In this document: piece by piece, positions 27,379-36,646 of the stretch
Position numbering within the stretch: the stretch's first letter is position 1
Layout of the letters: every line of letters starts with the position of its first letter
The notes under the pieces: generated by a model
Told to the model about the DNA's origin: nothing
Seen by the model: only the letters and a program-made list of their open reading frames with translations
Database searches by the model: none
Source: Kordia sp. SMS9
GTDB taxonomy: Bacteria; Bacteroidota; Bacteroidia; Flavobacteriales; Flavobacteriaceae
Assembly (NCBI RefSeq): GCF_003352465.1
Contig: NZ_CP031153.1
Coordinates: 374,001-438,000, forward strand
Direction: 5' to 3'
Length of the DNA: 64,000 nt
Translations under genes and position numbers: made by a program

Positions 27379-28287
27379 TTAATGTGTTACTTCTAAACTG
27401 TAATACCGAACTTTGGCAAACGCGCCTTCATCACGTGATTGAAAGTAGTTGCCAGCTTTGAAATAGTTTTCAAAGATTCCCCATTTTCGCATGTGTACGT
27501 TTTTATAGGTTTTGAATTCGTTATTGTTTAGCACTATTGTCATTTTTCCTTCACTGACTCTGACTTCCAACCGGAATTTTTTAAAGCTTACTTTTTCTTT
27601 GAATGTAAATCCTTTGTCATTACCCCAAGCATCTTCATGGAGCATTTCTGTTTCTGTAGCATTCAAATTTTTTAAGACTTTGGTCTTGACACGTATTTTA
27701 CCATTTTGCCAATATATTTTTAACATTGGCGGTGCATTGTTATCTTTTTGACCAATTAAATCGCGCTGTGCATTGGTTAGTCGCCCATGAATTTGCATGA
27801 TGATAATTTTGTGATATTTACCATCTTTATCACGAGAAACTTCATCAATTGCCAACTTCCCTTTCATGATACCACCTTGCTTAAATGTCCAATTGACATT
27901 GTTGTTGCCAGGTTCCATTTGCTCTCGCAATTCCGAACGCGAATATTTGGTATTTGCAGTCGTCGCTTTGCTTGGATAGGCATAGAAAACAATTGCACCG
28001 CGCACAGAATCATTGTACATATACGGTTTTAAGTCTTCATTTGTGGCATAGTCCAGTATTTCTGGTGGTGACACTTCCTGCGGTTTTTTTCCGCTACCCG
28101 CAGGTGTTGTCACTTTCCAATGCGATAAATCAATTTCAGGTAATTTATATTTTTTACGCTTCTTTTTTTTCTTTTTGCGTTTTCGTTCCTTTTTTACAAC
28201 ATCTGTAGTGCCACTGTCGTTAGACTGTGCCATGCCAATGCTTAGGTTGAAAGCAAAAAATAGTATGAATAGCGTTCTTAATGTCAT
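27379..28287 (-). CDS. Alginate lyase, polysaccharide lyase family 7
   Basis: This 302-residue protein has a signal peptide (about 1-20, ...LSIGMAQS), a Lys-rich linker (KKERKRKKKKKKRKK) and a PL7 beta-jelly-roll. The three PL7 motifs are visible: RSELREQ, IIMQIHG and YFKAGNYFQ. The QIH form is usually associated with guluronate or mixed-block cleavage. The lysine-rich linker is unusual and may bind the anionic polymer. It is the last gene of the susC-susD-surface protein operon, 5 bases after the PKD lipoprotein. Confidence 0.9.
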   Translation of the reverse strand: MTLRTLFILFFAFNLSIGMAQSNDSGTTDVVKKERKRKKKKKKRKKYKLPEIDLSHWKVTTPAGSGKKPQEVSPPEILDYATNEDLKPYMYNDSVRGAIVFYAYPSKATTANTKYSRSELREQMEPGNNNVNWTFKQGGIMKGKLAIDEVSRDKDGKYHKIIIMQIHGRLTNAQRDLIGQKDNNAPPMLKIYWQNGKIRVKTKVLKNLNATETEMLHEDAWGNDKGFTFKEKVSFKKFRLEVRVSEGKMTIVLNNNEFKTYKNVHMRKWGIFENYFKAGNYFQSRDEGAFAKVRYYSLEVTH

Positions 28288-28292
28288 AATAC

Positions 28293-29291
28293 TTAATTAA
28301 CGGCTTCTATTACTACAGAGTCTGCGCGTATTTCTTCGTCTCCACTACTATATCCATAACTACCAACACTGCTATCGCCTCCTAAACCTCTGATGAAGAG
28401 TGCAGCACTATCACTAGCTCCTGCAGTGAATAAATAGGTGTATGTAAAATAACCATCATCATCTGGATTTGAGATTGTCTCAGTTAAAAGGTTGTTTGCA
28501 GGATCTTCTACTTGTGCAACAGTAGTGTATCCATACCCTGAACTAGGAAACTCTGTAGCAGTTGCATAGTACGTTGGTGTGTATCCACTTATATAACCTG
28601 CACCTGACAACACTCTTACTTCAAGCATACTACCAGGATATGTACCAGGTGTAGAAGCTATTTCTTTATGAGATACTACTAGTGTAACTCTATACTCTGC
28701 ATTTGGTGTAACGGCAAATTCTTGATATACGTGATCTGGCTCGTTGTTGTCAAATTTTACCACATTGTCAGAACCTCCATTACCTGAACTAGATTCTCCT
28801 TGTTCACCAATATCATCATTATCCCAACCAGAGCAAGAACAATCACTTGAGTTTCCATTGTTCTTCTCGAGTTTGTCAAAATCAGCATTGATTAATACTG
28901 GATCTGGAACTAGTGGCGCTTCTGGCTCAATTACTTCTATGGTTTGTGTAGATGTACTTACAACACCTAATGCGTCGGAAGCTGTTAGCGTTACTGTATA
29001 TGTACCTTCTCCTGGATAGGTGTTTTGACCATCTATTTCCGTAGAAGTGTTTCCGTCTCCAAAGTCCCACACATACATGGTAGCACTTGTAGATAGGTTG
29101 GCAAATGTATAATCTTTCCATTCTTCTTCTGCTCCTTCTCCTTGTGTGAATGAAAAGTTAGCTTCTGGTGGTGTTGCATCTGCAATTGAATTTTCTCCTA
29201 GCGGTTCAAATTTGTCGATGTCACACGATTGATATATGAACGCTCCTGCAAGCAGGAATGCCATACACACGATTTTTATTGTTTTTTTCAT
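28293..29291 (-). CDS. Surface glycan-binding lipoprotein with PKD domain (SusE/F position)
   Basis: The 332-residue lipoprotein signal ends in the lipobox YQSC (Cys about 23). A PKD domain follows (VWDFGDGNTST ... GEGTYTVTLTASD, about 50-125). The C-terminal ~200-residue beta-rich domain is Asp/Ser/Gly-rich and resembles a carbohydrate-binding module. It sits between susD and PL7, the position of SusE/F-like binding proteins. Outer-membrane surface location and alginate binding are inferred. Confidence 0.8.
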   Translation of the reverse strand: MKKTIKIVCMAFLLAGAFIYQSCDIDKFEPLGENSIADATPPEANFSFTQGEGAEEEWKDYTFANLSTSATMYVWDFGDGNTSTEIDGQNTYPGEGTYTVTLTASDALGVVSTSTQTIEVIEPEAPLVPDPVLINADFDKLEKNNGNSSDCSCSGWDNDDIGEQGESSSGNGGSDNVVKFDNNEPDHVYQEFAVTPNAEYRVTLVVSHKEIASTPGTYPGSMLEVRVLSGAGYISGYTPTYYATATEFPSSGYGYTTVAQVEDPANNLLTETISNPDDDGYFTYTYLFTAGASDSAALFIRGLGGDSSVGSYGYSSGDEEIRADSVVIEAVN

Positions 29292-29310
29292 AATATCTCT
29301 TTATTAATTT

Positions 29311-30732
29311 TTAGTAGCCTGGATTTTGAGTCATTACACCATTACTAAGATTTATTTCGCGCTGTGGAATCGGCAATAATAAATCGGTAGCAGTAAAGCT
29401 GTAGTTATTAGCCGTTGATAAAGCTGATAATACATTTTGCGCTTCTCCAAAACGCAGTAAATCGTATAAACGTTGATTTTCAAAAGCTAATTCTGCGCGT
29501 CTTTCATCTAAGAGTTCTTGTTTTGTGATGGAAGTTACAGGATCTGTTAAGCCAGCTCTGTTTCGCACCATTTGGAATGATCCAATAGCAGCAGTGTTGG
29601 TTGTTTCTTGATTTCCTGCTAAAATCGCTTCTGTATGCATGAGCAATACATCTGCATATCTTAATACTACCCAATCGTTTCCAGATAAGGTTGCATCTGA
29701 ATTAAATTGGTTTCCATTAGCACCACCATCTTCACCGTTTGGCAGGTATTTTACCACTTGTCTTTGTGTTGGTTGAAATGGATCTATACGATATGAAAAC
29801 TCCGTTCTGTTTCCACCGTTGTTATCTAAAAATGTAGCAGCATCTTGCGTTACGTAGTTTACTCCTACCGTACGCCCAACACCATTCATAAATTCCGCAG
29901 AGAAGTCTTGACTATCTGCTTCTACTCCTATTGAGTACGCTATTACAAAAATAAGCTCGTTGTTTCCTTCGTTGTAGAAGATATCATTAAAGTTTGGCTC
30001 TAAAGTATATCCATAACTCATTACGTTTTCGCAAAGAATTTGTGCGTCTAAATAGTTTCCTAGTGTTAGGTGAACTTTTGCCAATAATGCTTCTGCAGCA
30101 GCTTTGGAAGCTCTTGTGTATTCGCCGTTACTTAAATTTGCAGCAGCAGTTTCTAAGTCACTCACGATTAAATCGTACACGGTAGCTGTAGCCACTCTTG
30201 TAAAGGCTAATTCATCTTCTTGTGGTGTAATTGGTCTCTCTACCAAAGGAACATCTCCAAAGAGACGCACTAAGTTAAAGTAGCTATACGCTCTTGCAAA
30301 TTTTGCTTCTCCTTCAAAAACAGGCGACATCGTTTCGGATGCATTTGCAAGATTCTCCAATACTAAATTCGCTCTAAAAATAGTGCTGTAACAGCTTCTG
30401 TAATAGTTTTCTACAATACCATTGTTTGGTGTAATGGCATAGCTTTCAAACTGAGCCGCTTCTCCTTCTTGATTTTTGGTTCTTGTGTTATCACTACGCA
30501 TTTCTGTTACATAGTATTCTTCTTGTACACCACGATTGTCCCTTAAATCTGTGGAATTTACACCTTGCATCGCGTCATAAATAGCAATGACACCGGTTTC
30601 AATTTGAGCGTCATTGAGAAAGTAACCTTCACTACTTATGGCTGCTTGTGGCACTGGCTCCAAGAGGTCTTTATGACACGACTGAAAGCCTATCATTAAC
30701 ATCAAAAAACTGATATATTTTAGTTGTTTCAT
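29311..30732 (-). CDS. SusD/RagB-family alginate-binding lipoprotein
   Basis: The 473-residue protein has a lipoprotein signal (FQSC, Cys about 19) and TPR-like helices. The conserved SusD C-terminal segment carries LLDERRAELAFENQRLYDLLRFG and then LLLPIPQREI...NPGY. SusD forms the lid over the SusC porin at the outer membrane. It is 29 bases after susC. Alginate oligosaccharides are the inferred ligand, from the locus. Confidence 0.95.
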   Translation of the reverse strand: MKQLKYISFLMLMIGFQSCHKDLLEPVPQAAISSEGYFLNDAQIETGVIAIYDAMQGVNSTDLRDNRGVQEEYYVTEMRSDNTRTKNQEGEAAQFESYAITPNNGIVENYYRSCYSTIFRANLVLENLANASETMSPVFEGEAKFARAYSYFNLVRLFGDVPLVERPITPQEDELAFTRVATATVYDLIVSDLETAAANLSNGEYTRASKAAAEALLAKVHLTLGNYLDAQILCENVMSYGYTLEPNFNDIFYNEGNNELIFVIAYSIGVEADSQDFSAEFMNGVGRTVGVNYVTQDAATFLDNNGGNRTEFSYRIDPFQPTQRQVVKYLPNGEDGGANGNQFNSDATLSGNDWVVLRYADVLLMHTEAILAGNQETTNTAAIGSFQMVRNRAGLTDPVTSITKQELLDERRAELAFENQRLYDLLRFGEAQNVLSALSTANNYSFTATDLLLPIPQREINLSNGVMTQNPGY

Positions 30733-30761
30733 AATTGAATGTTTTTATAAATAGTGTGTTT

Positions 30762-33700
30762 TTAAAATTGTACGTTTACTCCAAAAGATACCGTGCTAAA
30801 TATAGGTGAACCAGCACGCTGATATCCATAGGTTGTTGCACTTGTATCGTTTATTGATTCTGGGTTAAACCCTGTATATCCATCTGCCGTAAAATATAAT
30901 AAATTTTGACCTGTTGCGTATATTCTAAATGAAGATGCACCCAATCTGTTCGCAAGGTCATCAGGAAGATTGTAGCCAAATGTCAAATTACGAAGCGCAA
31001 TGTAGCTTGCATCTTGTATGATGGCGTCTGTAAATATTTTTTCTCTGATGAAACTTTGATCTGGCGTGGTAGATGTGCTAAAATCTTGTCCACTGTTAAA
31101 GTGATTGAATAAGTACTGATCTCCCATGTTACGGATTTCGGCACCGTGACTTCCTTGAAACATAAAGCTTAGATCGAAATTTTTGTATTGGAAATTGTTC
31201 GTTACACTCCAAACTAGGTCTGGATACGGATTTCCTAAGATCGTTTTATCATCATCATCAATAAGTCCATCACCATTTAAATCTTTTACATATACATCTT
31301 GCGCTTGTCCGCCAACTGGATGGTATGGATCGTTGATGAATTCTAAAGGAATTTCACGATCTACAACCCAACCATAGAACGACGAAATAGGATTTCCTAC
31401 TAAGTTGATCCATTCTGCAGCTCTTTTGCTGTCTACATTTTGAATTTGTCCGTTAGAATCGGCAAAGTCAAGTAATTCATTTTTATTGTGAGAAGCAATT
31501 ACGGTTGTATTCCATCTGAAATCTTCCGTAGAAATGTTTCTCGACGAAAGTTCAAGTTCTATTCCTGAGTTTCTCACTTCTCCTAAGTTTTCAAGCGCTG
31601 CCGAAAATCCTGTAGAAGATGGAACTGGATTGAATAGTAATAGTTGATCACTCGTTCTTGTGTAGTAATCGAAAGAACCTGTAATTCTGTTGTTGAACAA
31701 TCCGAAGTCGATTCCTGGGTTAAATTCTATCAATCGCTCCCATTGTAATTCAGGGTTTGCAATGTTCAACGCTACAAACGCTGCCTGTGAGTTGTAATTG
31801 TCTGTTCCTAATAAGGAGATTGAAGGATATAAATCCGTCAAATTATCGCCTGTATCAATATCTTTGTTTCCTGTAATACCGAAACTTGCTCTCAGTTTTA
31901 AAGTACTTACAATTTCACTTTCACTTAAAAAGTCTTCTTGAGAAACTACCCAACCTACAGAAGCAGAAGGGAAATTTCCGTATTTGTTATCTACACCAAA
32001 AATGGAACTACCATCGCGTCTAAAGCTTAACGATGCTAAGTATTTGTCTTTGTAAGCATAATTTACTCTTGCGAATAAAGAAGAGAATCCTTCTTCATAT
32101 ATATATGATTCTATTTCATTTAAAACGGTAGCAGCACTTAGGGTTTGTACTAAATCTGAAGTATACCCAGATCCAAGTGCGCTATCGCCTTGCCATTCCC
32201 ACTTTTCAGCAGAAGCTCCAGCCACTATATTGAATTCGTGGTCTCCAAAAGCTTTGTCGTACGTAAAGTATCCTTCCGATAAGGTGTGAATTCTAGTTTC
32301 GTTAGATTCAAAGTAACTTGCCGCAGCTGCAAGATTTCTGCTAGATTGAACTCCTTGCCATCTGTTTCTGAATGTGTTTTGGTAGTCACCACCTAAGCTT
32401 GCTCTAAATCGCAAACCATCTATGATTTTATATTCACCATAAAACAATCCTGCAATTTTGAATTTGTAATCATTACGATCGCGCTCTAATACTTTTGCTG
32501 CCGGATTTGTATTGGATGTGTTACTGATATCTTGTGACACTGTACCGTCACCAAATAAATCGTAGTTATCAAAGTGTCTTTGAAGTGCGTAATCACCAAT
32601 TTGCACATTTGGATACGTTGCTGTATCTACAAATTGAATCGTGTTGGCATCATGGTATAGTGGCAACCATGGCGCTTGCCTTAGAATATCGTGTGTAGAT
32701 CCGTCAAAACGTCTTCTTCTTGTGTATGAAGGCGCAAAGTTGACACCTAGCTTTATTTTGTCATTTAGTTTTGTGTCTAATTTTAATCGGGCATTGTAAC
32801 GTTTGTAATCATCTGTTAGCAATACACCTTCATCATGATTGTATCCTAAAGAGGCACTAAATTTCGTGTTTTTGTTTCCTCCACGCGCATTGAATGAATG
32901 TGTCGTGATGGTTCCTCCTTCAAAAATAACATCTTGCCAATCTCTATCAATTCCTGTTGTTTGTACAAGTAATTCTTTATACGCAGTTCTGTTGGAAAGT
33001 GTTCCAGTGGCAGCGCGTTCTGCCGCAACAGTTTCTGCTACTGTAAAGTAGTAGTCATCACTTTGTCGGGCTTCTTTAAAACCAAAGAACGAATTGTAAG
33101 AGAACGTTGTTTTCCCGTCTTTCCCTTGTTTTGTAGTAATTTGAATAACACCATTGGCACCACGAGAACCATATATTGAGGTAGAAGCGGCATCTTTTAA
33201 GATATCAAACGTTTCTACTTCGTTCATGTCTAAGTTTCCAAGGAAATCACTATCTACAACCAATCCGTCAATTACAATTAAAGGCGCAGAATCTCCATTT
33301 AACGAACCGACACCACGAATACGAATCGTAGGATCGGAACCTGCTTCCCCTTCTGTGGCAGCCACATTTAAACCTGCTACTTGTCCTACTAAAGCATCAT
33401 CTAATCTTGAAACTGCAATTTTGTCTAAGCCTTTCTTTTCTACATTTAAGGTAGACATTGCCCCTGTTAAGTTGCTTTTCTTTTGTGTACCGTATCCAAT
33501 GACAACCACTTCATCTAAAGCATTTGTATCTTCTACCAAGCTAATATTTATTGTTGCCTGCGCATCAATAATTACGGTTTGTGAAGTATATCCAACATAC
33601 GAAAATTGTAATACATCACCTTTCTTTACTTCAATTTGATAATTACCATCAAAATTTGTCGTAGTACCTTTCGATGTTTTCACTACCTGAATGTTTGCGC

Positions 33701-33824
33701 CAGGAATAGGTTGGTTGTCAGCTTTGTCCACAACTTTCCCTTTCAGAAGGTAAGGCTCCTGTGCATACGTTGCAATGCAAAAGAGGAGCATCACAATACA
33801 GGTAAGCTTAGTTTTTAAATTCAT
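30762..33824 (-). CDS. SusC/RagA-family TonB-dependent outer-membrane transporter
   Basis: In 1020 residues there is a signal peptide (ending ATYAQ), a carboxypeptidase-regulatory-like domain (KGKVVDKADNQPIPGANI, about 28-105), a TonB-box-like DEVVVIGYGTQ, a plug domain (IRIRGVGSLNGDSAPLIVIDG) and a 22-strand barrel ending in aromatic ...VNVQF. It imports oligoalginate with SusD. Control is by the operator-promoter at 34012-34062. A hairpin lies in the leader. Confidence 0.96.
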   Translation of the reverse strand: MNLKTKLTCIVMLLFCIATYAQEPYLLKGKVVDKADNQPIPGANIQVVKTSKGTTTNFDGNYQIEVKKGDVLQFSYVGYTSQTVIIDAQATINISLVEDTNALDEVVVIGYGTQKKSNLTGAMSTLNVEKKGLDKIAVSRLDDALVGQVAGLNVAATEGEAGSDPTIRIRGVGSLNGDSAPLIVIDGLVVDSDFLGNLDMNEVETFDILKDAASTSIYGSRGANGVIQITTKQGKDGKTTFSYNSFFGFKEARQSDDYYFTVAETVAAERAATGTLSNRTAYKELLVQTTGIDRDWQDVIFEGGTITTHSFNARGGNKNTKFSASLGYNHDEGVLLTDDYKRYNARLKLDTKLNDKIKLGVNFAPSYTRRRRFDGSTHDILRQAPWLPLYHDANTIQFVDTATYPNVQIGDYALQRHFDNYDLFGDGTVSQDISNTSNTNPAAKVLERDRNDYKFKIAGLFYGEYKIIDGLRFRASLGGDYQNTFRNRWQGVQSSRNLAAAASYFESNETRIHTLSEGYFTYDKAFGDHEFNIVAGASAEKWEWQGDSALGSGYTSDLVQTLSAATVLNEIESYIYEEGFSSLFARVNYAYKDKYLASLSFRRDGSSIFGVDNKYGNFPSASVGWVVSQEDFLSESEIVSTLKLRASFGITGNKDIDTGDNLTDLYPSISLLGTDNYNSQAAFVALNIANPELQWERLIEFNPGIDFGLFNNRITGSFDYYTRTSDQLLLFNPVPSSTGFSAALENLGEVRNSGIELELSSRNISTEDFRWNTTVIASHNKNELLDFADSNGQIQNVDSKRAAEWINLVGNPISSFYGWVVDREIPLEFINDPYHPVGGQAQDVYVKDLNGDGLIDDDDKTILGNPYPDLVWSVTNNFQYKNFDLSFMFQGSHGAEIRNMGDQYLFNHFNSGQDFSTSTTPDQSFIREKIFTDAIIQDASYIALRNLTFGYNLPDDLANRLGASSFRIYATGQNLLYFTADGYTGFNPESINDTSATTYGYQRAGSPIFSTVSFGVNVQF

Positions 33825-33965
33825 AATTAAGTTTTTTAATTAGTTAATATTCAACTAATCACTTAAAGCTTTCTTTCTACTGCTAAAAAATTTGTATTTT
33901 TACAGTATGCATGTTACTATAAGTAATTATGTATAATTTACTTCCCTCCAAAAGAAGTAATGATC

Positions 33966-33997
33966 AAAAAGGATAGGCGTGCACCTGTCCTTTTTTT
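33966..33997. terminator. Terminator-like hairpin in the susC leader region
   Basis: AAAAAGGATAGG and CCTGTCCTTTTT pair over 12 bp, with one G-T wobble on the plus-strand RNA, around a 6-base loop; a 7-T run follows on the plus strand and a 5-T run on the minus strand. It lies between the susC promoter (34033-34062) and the susC start (33824). It could end an antisense RNA or act as an attenuator. Confidence 0.6.
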
Positions 33998-34011
33998 GTG
34001 GCTAACTAAAC

Positions 34012-34035
34012 TGGTTAACCAGATTGGTTTACCAA
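34012..34035. promoter_or_regulatory. GntR/FadR-type double operator upstream of susC
   Basis: TGGTTAACCA (34012-34021) and TTGGTTTACCAA (34024-34035) are two adjacent palindromic TGGTnnACCA boxes. The segment 34012-34040 is identical over 29 bases to 39431-39459. The second box overlaps the -7 promoter element. Confidence 0.82.
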
Positions 34036-34062
34036 ATATATATAATTTTTTGAAACTATCAA
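34033..34062 (-). promoter_or_regulatory. susC promoter
   Basis: On the minus strand there is TTG (34060-34062), a 19-base spacer and TATATTTG (34033-34040), matching the Bacteroidota consensus. The -7 element shares bases with the GntR box, so repression by promoter occlusion is expected. Confidence 0.75.
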
Positions 34063-34114
34063 CATTTTCTTAAATTTTATTAAGGAAATGTTAATTTAAA
34101 GTCGCTTTTTTTAG

Positions 34115-34462
34115 TTATTCCATAAAGTCTTCACGAATCGGACTGAATACATCGATAAGTATTCCTTCTTCTGTGCAGATAGCTCCGTGCAATACATGAG
34201 GTGGAATGTAGACGGTATCGCCTCCTTTGACAACTTTTGTTTCTTCCCCGATCGAAAATTCAAAAGAACCACTTTCTACATAAGTTACTTGACTGTGATG
34301 ATGTTCGTGCTTGTATCCGATGCCACCTTTTTCAAAATGCACTTTTACGAGCATGATTTTGTCATCATAGCCCATTATTTTTCGTTTTACACCTTCGCCC
34401 ACAACTTCCCAATCTAAATCGTTATCGTAGATGAATTCTTTACTTGCTCCAAATGTTTTCAT
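34115..34462 (-). CDS. kdgF: KdgF-type cupin, unsaturated uronate linearisation
   Basis: The 115-residue single-domain cupin has the metal motif YKHEHHHSQ (about residues 50-58) and a second-half His in PPHVLHG. This matches KdgF, which opens 4,5-unsaturated uronate monomers to linear DEH. It lies between the tandem lyase and susC. The size and motif fit, and the gene name rests on family and context. Confidence 0.82.
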   Translation of the reverse strand: MKTFGASKEFIYDNDLDWEVVGEGVKRKIMGYDDKIMLVKVHFEKGGIGYKHEHHHSQVTYVESGSFEFSIGEETKVVKGGDTVYIPPHVLHGAICTEEGILIDVFSPIREDFME

Positions 34463-34507
34463 ATCGTTCTCTTAATTATTTTTTGATTGTTGTTCTTTTT
34501 ATTTTTT

Positions 34508-36544
34508 CTATTTATTTGGTGGAGTTCCTGCGCCTATTGTAGCTTCTCTGAACCATACTTCTGTGTAGCAACCATTTTCATATTGCTTGGCAATGTCACC
34601 TCCATAGGTTTCTGCACCTGCACACCAAACCCTGTTTTTTTCAGGACTTTTTCCGTTGGTTTGATTGTATGCACCTTGCTTAAAGTAGTTGAGTTCTCCA
34701 CTATACGCTTCCGCACGTTCAGTGCCGTCTTGTCCGATAGGTACAAATAGTTTTTTGACTTGTTCTGGAAGATCAGACTTGTGTACGTACTCCGATTTCA
34801 GTAGGTTTTTAGTGAATGTTTTTGTTGGATGACCTTCACTTGTAAATGTGAGGTACATGATTCCTTTGTATACATTGACTTCATAACTGAATTCTTCACC
34901 GAGTTCTATACCATCTGCAGGTTCCGCAGGATAGTCATCTTTACTTTTACCAATAACTGACATGTCGTGTCCCCAAACAGCCGTTGAATAATCCCATCTT
35001 CCTGAGTTATCATCACCCGCAGTATTGATTTCGTAGTTCCAAAAGACAGAACCTTTGGTATGTTTTGGGAATTTTTTGTAGAATAGTTTAAAAGGTTCAT
35101 TTTCATGCCCTTCTCCACTGTGAATTTGTCCAACTACTGTTGCATACGAAGCCGCTACTCTAGCATCGCCCGAAGTAGAAACTTGCATTACTTTACAAGT
35201 TCCTGTGAGTTTTCCACCTTCTTCTGGCATCCATTCTCTTTTTTCTTGTAATTCCGTTCTAGTATTGCTTGAATTTTTTGAGGTAACTCCAGAATTTGGC
35301 GTTTTGTACACTACCCAACGACGTGTACCATCAATGACAGTGTAGAAAAAATCTTTTTGTTCATAATTGACAAGATTCTTTACGTTTGTACCATCACCTA
35401 GTAATATTTTAAATTTATCCATGAAGGGAATGACCTCGCTTGGATAGACTGTTTTTTTGCTTAATCCGTCATTTGCTTCAAAATATCCTGCATTCGAAAT
35501 AGCATCGTCGCTGATTGTAATTTTTGCTTTTTTAAACCAAACTTCTGCATAGTTGCCATCGGCATATTGTTTTTGGAGGTCTCCGTTATGTGTTTCTGCG
35601 CCAGAACACCAAACTTTGTTTACTTTCGGATCTTTTCCGTTGGTTTGGTTGTAGCAGCCAAGTTTGAAAAATAATCCTTCGCCTGTGTAGGCTTTTTCAC
35701 GTTCTACGCCATCTTGACCAATTGGCACAAATAGTTGTTGTACTTGTTGAGGAATGTCTGAACGCTTTGCATATTCTGAAGCTATCAAGTTTTTGGTGAA
35801 GGTTTTGGTTTCGTGTCCTTTACTTGTGAAAGTTAGGTGCATCATTCCATCTTTGATTTCCACTTTGTAACTGAATTCTTCTCCTAATGCAATTCCGTCT
35901 TTTGGTTCTGCCGGATAGGTATTTGCATCCGTTCCGACCACAGAAAAATCATAACCCCAAATTGGATATGAGTAATCCCATCGTTTTGAGTTATCATCTC
36001 CAGCAGTATTGATTTCATAATTCCAAAATACAGAACCTTTGGTGTGTCCTGGGAATTTTTTGTAGAATATTTTTAGCGGTTCATTTTCATGTCCGTCTGC
36101 ACTATGAATCTGTCCTACTACAACCGAATACGTTGCTGCCACTGTTGCATCACCTGTAGTAGCTACATTCATTACTTTGAGTGTAGCATTCATGGTAGCT
36201 TCTGTCATTGGCATCCATTTTTTGAGTTGTGCCAATTCTGTGCGTGTGTTGTTGGACGTTCCGTGTGTATTTCCTGCATTGGGCGATTTGAATACTACCC
36301 AGTTTCCGTTGGCATCGTTTGCCGTGTAAAAGTAGTTTTTATCATCATAATCCGTAGCTTTTCCTACATTAGCACCATCGCCTAAGATTAAATTCCAATG
36401 TTGAAAAAATGGTATGACCTCGTTTGGCTTCACACTGTTTTCGATATTTTCTTTTTTGTTTTCAGCACAGCTATTACATAGCAAAATGACACTCATCAAT
36501 AGCGTATTAAAAATAAAAGTTGATTTGGATATGTTGAATCTCAT
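34508..36544 (-). CDS. Lipoprotein with two tandem PL7 alginate lyase domains
   Basis: This is a 678-residue lipoprotein (lipobox LCNSC, Cys about 27) with two homologous PL7 domains (about 40-345 and 360-670). By eye they are well over half identical. Each keeps the full motif set: NTRTEL, VVGQIHS and a YNQ motif (FFKLGCYNQ, YFKQGAYNQ). The shared segments include YKKFPxHTKGSVFWNYE and PIGQDG. Both domains look catalytically intact, so it may be a bifunctional or processive lyase anchored at the cell surface. It is followed by kdgF at 45 bases. Confidence 0.88.
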   Translation of the reverse strand: MRFNISKSTFIFNTLLMSVILLCNSCAENKKENIENSVKPNEVIPFFQHWNLILGDGANVGKATDYDDKNYFYTANDANGNWVVFKSPNAGNTHGTSNNTRTELAQLKKWMPMTEATMNATLKVMNVATTGDATVAATYSVVVGQIHSADGHENEPLKIFYKKFPGHTKGSVFWNYEINTAGDDNSKRWDYSYPIWGYDFSVVGTDANTYPAEPKDGIALGEEFSYKVEIKDGMMHLTFTSKGHETKTFTKNLIASEYAKRSDIPQQVQQLFVPIGQDGVEREKAYTGEGLFFKLGCYNQTNGKDPKVNKVWCSGAETHNGDLQKQYADGNYAEVWFKKAKITISDDAISNAGYFEANDGLSKKTVYPSEVIPFMDKFKILLGDGTNVKNLVNYEQKDFFYTVIDGTRRWVVYKTPNSGVTSKNSSNTRTELQEKREWMPEEGGKLTGTCKVMQVSTSGDARVAASYATVVGQIHSGEGHENEPFKLFYKKFPKHTKGSVFWNYEINTAGDDNSGRWDYSTAVWGHDMSVIGKSKDDYPAEPADGIELGEEFSYEVNVYKGIMYLTFTSEGHPTKTFTKNLLKSEYVHKSDLPEQVKKLFVPIGQDGTERAEAYSGELNYFKQGAYNQTNGKSPEKNRVWCAGAETYGGDIAKQYENGCYTEVWFREATIGAGTPPNK

Positions 36545-36646
36545 GGTGTATGATTTGTTTTGTAAAACTGTACTTAGTTTTCGGTGTAAAACTTGTTAAG
36601 GCACTTATTTCTTTATAAAACAAATGCCTTTATTGATATTAAAAAA

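Noticed and set aside
33154..33639. 161-residue plus-strand ORF within susC
   Set aside because: It is antisense to the conserved plug domain; a shadow frame.
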